A stretch of 64,000 nt of DNA from Pedobacter polysacchareus. Its GTDB lineage: Bacteria; Bacteroidota; Bacteroidia; Sphingobacteriales; Sphingobacteriaceae. The notes beneath the pieces are model-generated. The model saw only the letters and a program-made list of their open reading frames with translations. It did no database searches and was not told the DNA's origin. Location of the stretch: positions 248,001 through 312,000 of the forward strand of contig NZ_JAHYSS010000006.1 in assembly GCF_019802255.1 (NCBI RefSeq), in the 5' to 3' direction. The translations under genes and the position numbers were made by a program. This document shows, piece by piece, positions 62,931 through 64,000 of the stretch; position 1 is the stretch's first letter; every line of letters starts with the position of its first letter.

Positions 62931-63836
62931 TTATTTTCCTTCGTTGAATAGTTTAATCTTGATATTGATTTCAAAATCACCACCTGTACGTTGGCGTTCT
63001 CCGGCCAGCTGACTGGTGTAATAACCTTGAATCACGTACCTGTCGTAGGCAACTCCAACACCAAAACTGGAACTCTTGTCGCTATGGTACATTCCTAAAA
63101 ATGAAAGGATGTTGTTTTCCAGTTTCACATTGGTTCCGATGTCCCAGATGTTATCAATGTCTTTGGCGCCTCTGAAACTAATCTTTGGTTCAATGGAAAC
63201 CACATCCAGACTAGTTCCGATTTTATAGGAAGCAGCTACAAAGTAAGTAGAGCCGTCTACCGTATTCTGATCATCCTTCTGCATGAATTTCTTTAGGTTG
63301 GGCAAGGCCCCTTGGAGGGTAAACCTTTCATTGGTAAAGGCAATTCCGAAATCACCATCTACAAATGCTTTGCGCTGATTGAAGTTCTGCGCGGAGATGT
63401 CATCAGGTGCAGCGATGATGTTGTTGTTGTCCAGCTTTTCTTTCATCATCCCCAGGGAGACACCGAAATGCAGGCTTCTATTGTCGCCGTTTAAGGATAA
63501 GTGATATGCATAAGTTCCCATCACACGGGTACGTCCGATCAGTCCAGCATTGTCGTTATAAACAGAAAGCCCCAATCCCACTTTTTCGTAGCGGTAATCA
63601 CCGGTCAGCGACATGGTGACTGGTGATCCTGGAATGGATCTCCATTGGTTACGGTAACCTATATTTACATTTAGGCCTTCATTCATCCCTGCAAATGCAG
63701 GATTACTGAGGTATTGATTTTCATAATATTGGGCACCCAAAGGTCTGATCTGTGCCATGGCATTCTGCCCTGCTGCAAACAGTCCAATCATTATACTTCC
63801 ACTAACTAAAATCCTCCGCACTATTAATTTCATCAT
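62931..63836 (-). CDS. PorP/SprF family type IX secretion-associated membrane protein
   Basis: About 301 aa with a signal peptide ending NAMAQ. The mature start IRPLGAQYYENQYLSNPAFAGMNEGLNVNIGYRNQW is the family hallmark, followed by repeated outer-membrane strands and a terminal FEINIKIKLF. PorP/SprF proteins work with type B T9SS substrates, anchoring or delivering them to the cell surface. It lies 16 bases after the partial type B substrate gene and 36 bases before the giant repeat gene, all on the minus strand. The ATGATG at 63836/63833 is preferred over the upstream TTG. Confidence 0.9.
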   Translation of the reverse strand: MMKLIVRRILVSGSIMIGLFAAGQNAMAQIRPLGAQYYENQYLSNPAFAGMNEGLNVNIGYRNQWRSIPGSPVTMSLTGDYRYEKVGLGLSVYNDNAGLIGRTRVMGTYAYHLSLNGDNRSLHFGVSLGMMKEKLDNNNIIAAPDDISAQNFNQRKAFVDGDFGIAFTNERFTLQGALPNLKKFMQKDDQNTVDGSTYFVAASYKIGTSLDVVSIEPKISFRGAKDIDNIWDIGTNVKLENNILSFLGMYHSDKSSSFGVGVAYDRYVIQGYYTSQLAGERQRTGGDFEINIKIKLFNEGK

Positions 63837-63852
63837 GATCAATTTTATCTGA

Positions 63853-64000
63853 TTATTTGTCTCTTACAATAGAAATAAATCCTGTTTTCTTACCTTTCCC
63901 AGAGTCTAAAGTCAGGATATAATAATAGGTGTCCTCTTGAAGCGGAATCCCATTAAACATCCCATCCCAGGAATTGTCATAGCCAAACATGGTAAATACG
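63853..64000 (-). CDS. T9SS type B sorting domain protein, C-terminal end (partial)
   Basis: Only the last 48 codons are in the window; the rest lies beyond 64000. The end reads FGYDNSWDGMFNGIPLQEDTYYYILTL and finishes KTGFISIVRDK, the gliding-motility (CHU_C) C-terminal signature that directs proteins through the type IX secretion system. The passenger domain is unseen. It is cotranscribed with PorP/SprF downstream, the usual partner arrangement. Confidence 0.88.
   Translation of the reverse strand, partial: VFTMFGYDNSWDGMFNGIPLQEDTYYYILTLDSGKGKKTGFISIVRDK

Overview
The window looks like chromosomal DNA of a Bacteroidota bacterium, most likely a Pedobacter-like member of the Sphingobacteriaceae. 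The evidence is the gene families present (GH92, FecR, PorP/SprF, type B T9SS sorting domain, HYC_CC_PP, FISUMP domains, LytS/LytTR pairs), the near absence of Shine-Dalgarno sites, and repeated matches to the Bacteroidota -7 promoter element TAnnTTTG. No tRNA, rRNA, CRISPR array, insertion sequence or phage gene was seen.

Layout. 1-9.4 kb: a VirJ-like lipoprotein, a PIF1/RecD-like helicase, a TetR / small HMA-like protein / MFS operon with a clear operator, a 63-aa orphan, a TPR protein and an AsmA-like protein. 9.4-16.8 kb: a GH92 alpha-mannosidase, an endonuclease/exonuclease/phosphatase-fold protein, the cysteine genes cysE-cysM, a small conserved protein, an L,D-transpeptidase and a cold-shock protein. 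16.8-27.3 kb: an outer-membrane barrel with an unusual N-terminal half, a YdcF protein, DinB, a small HTH-like protein, an mprF-acvB-like lipid aminoacylation pair, a divergent HxlR/VOC pair and a small secreted protein.

27.3-39.6 kb is a copper-handling island of 12 genes, all on the minus strand: CopA ATPase, CopZ-like chaperone, Cys-rich proteins, an AraC regulator with a metal-binding-like N-terminus, a periplasmic HMA protein, then a CusA pump split into two overlapping ORFs, TolC, two CusB-type lipoproteins and a DUF3347 lipoprotein. Together they would move Cu(I) from the cytoplasm (CopA, CopZ) and out through the outer membrane (CusABC).

40-47.9 kb: a FecR-type protein apparently missing its N-terminal anti-sigma part, a small beta-barrel, a LytS/LytTR two-component pair, a DUF6268 barrel, a PAS protein with a kinase dimerisation helix but no ATPase domain, a GNAT acetyltransferase, a structured intergenic region with two operator-like palindromes and a 70-aa Cys-containing ORF, a Crp/Fnr regulator and an XRE regulator.

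48-64 kb is dominated by one 4,945-aa secreted protein: a signal peptide, three short N-terminal repeats, 33 FN3-like repeats of about 100 aa, and 7 FISUMP domains interleaved with the last FN3 repeats. It contains a near-identical 1.87-kb tandem DNA duplication. A PorP/SprF protein and the C-terminal end of a type B T9SS substrate lie just upstream on the same strand, so the three form a likely surface-protein operon that runs off the window edge. The most unusual items are this giant-protein operon, the split CusA, the barrel with a kinase-like N-terminal half, a terminator-type hairpin that encloses a start codon (12.56-12.62 kb), and the structured region at 46.37-46.63 kb.
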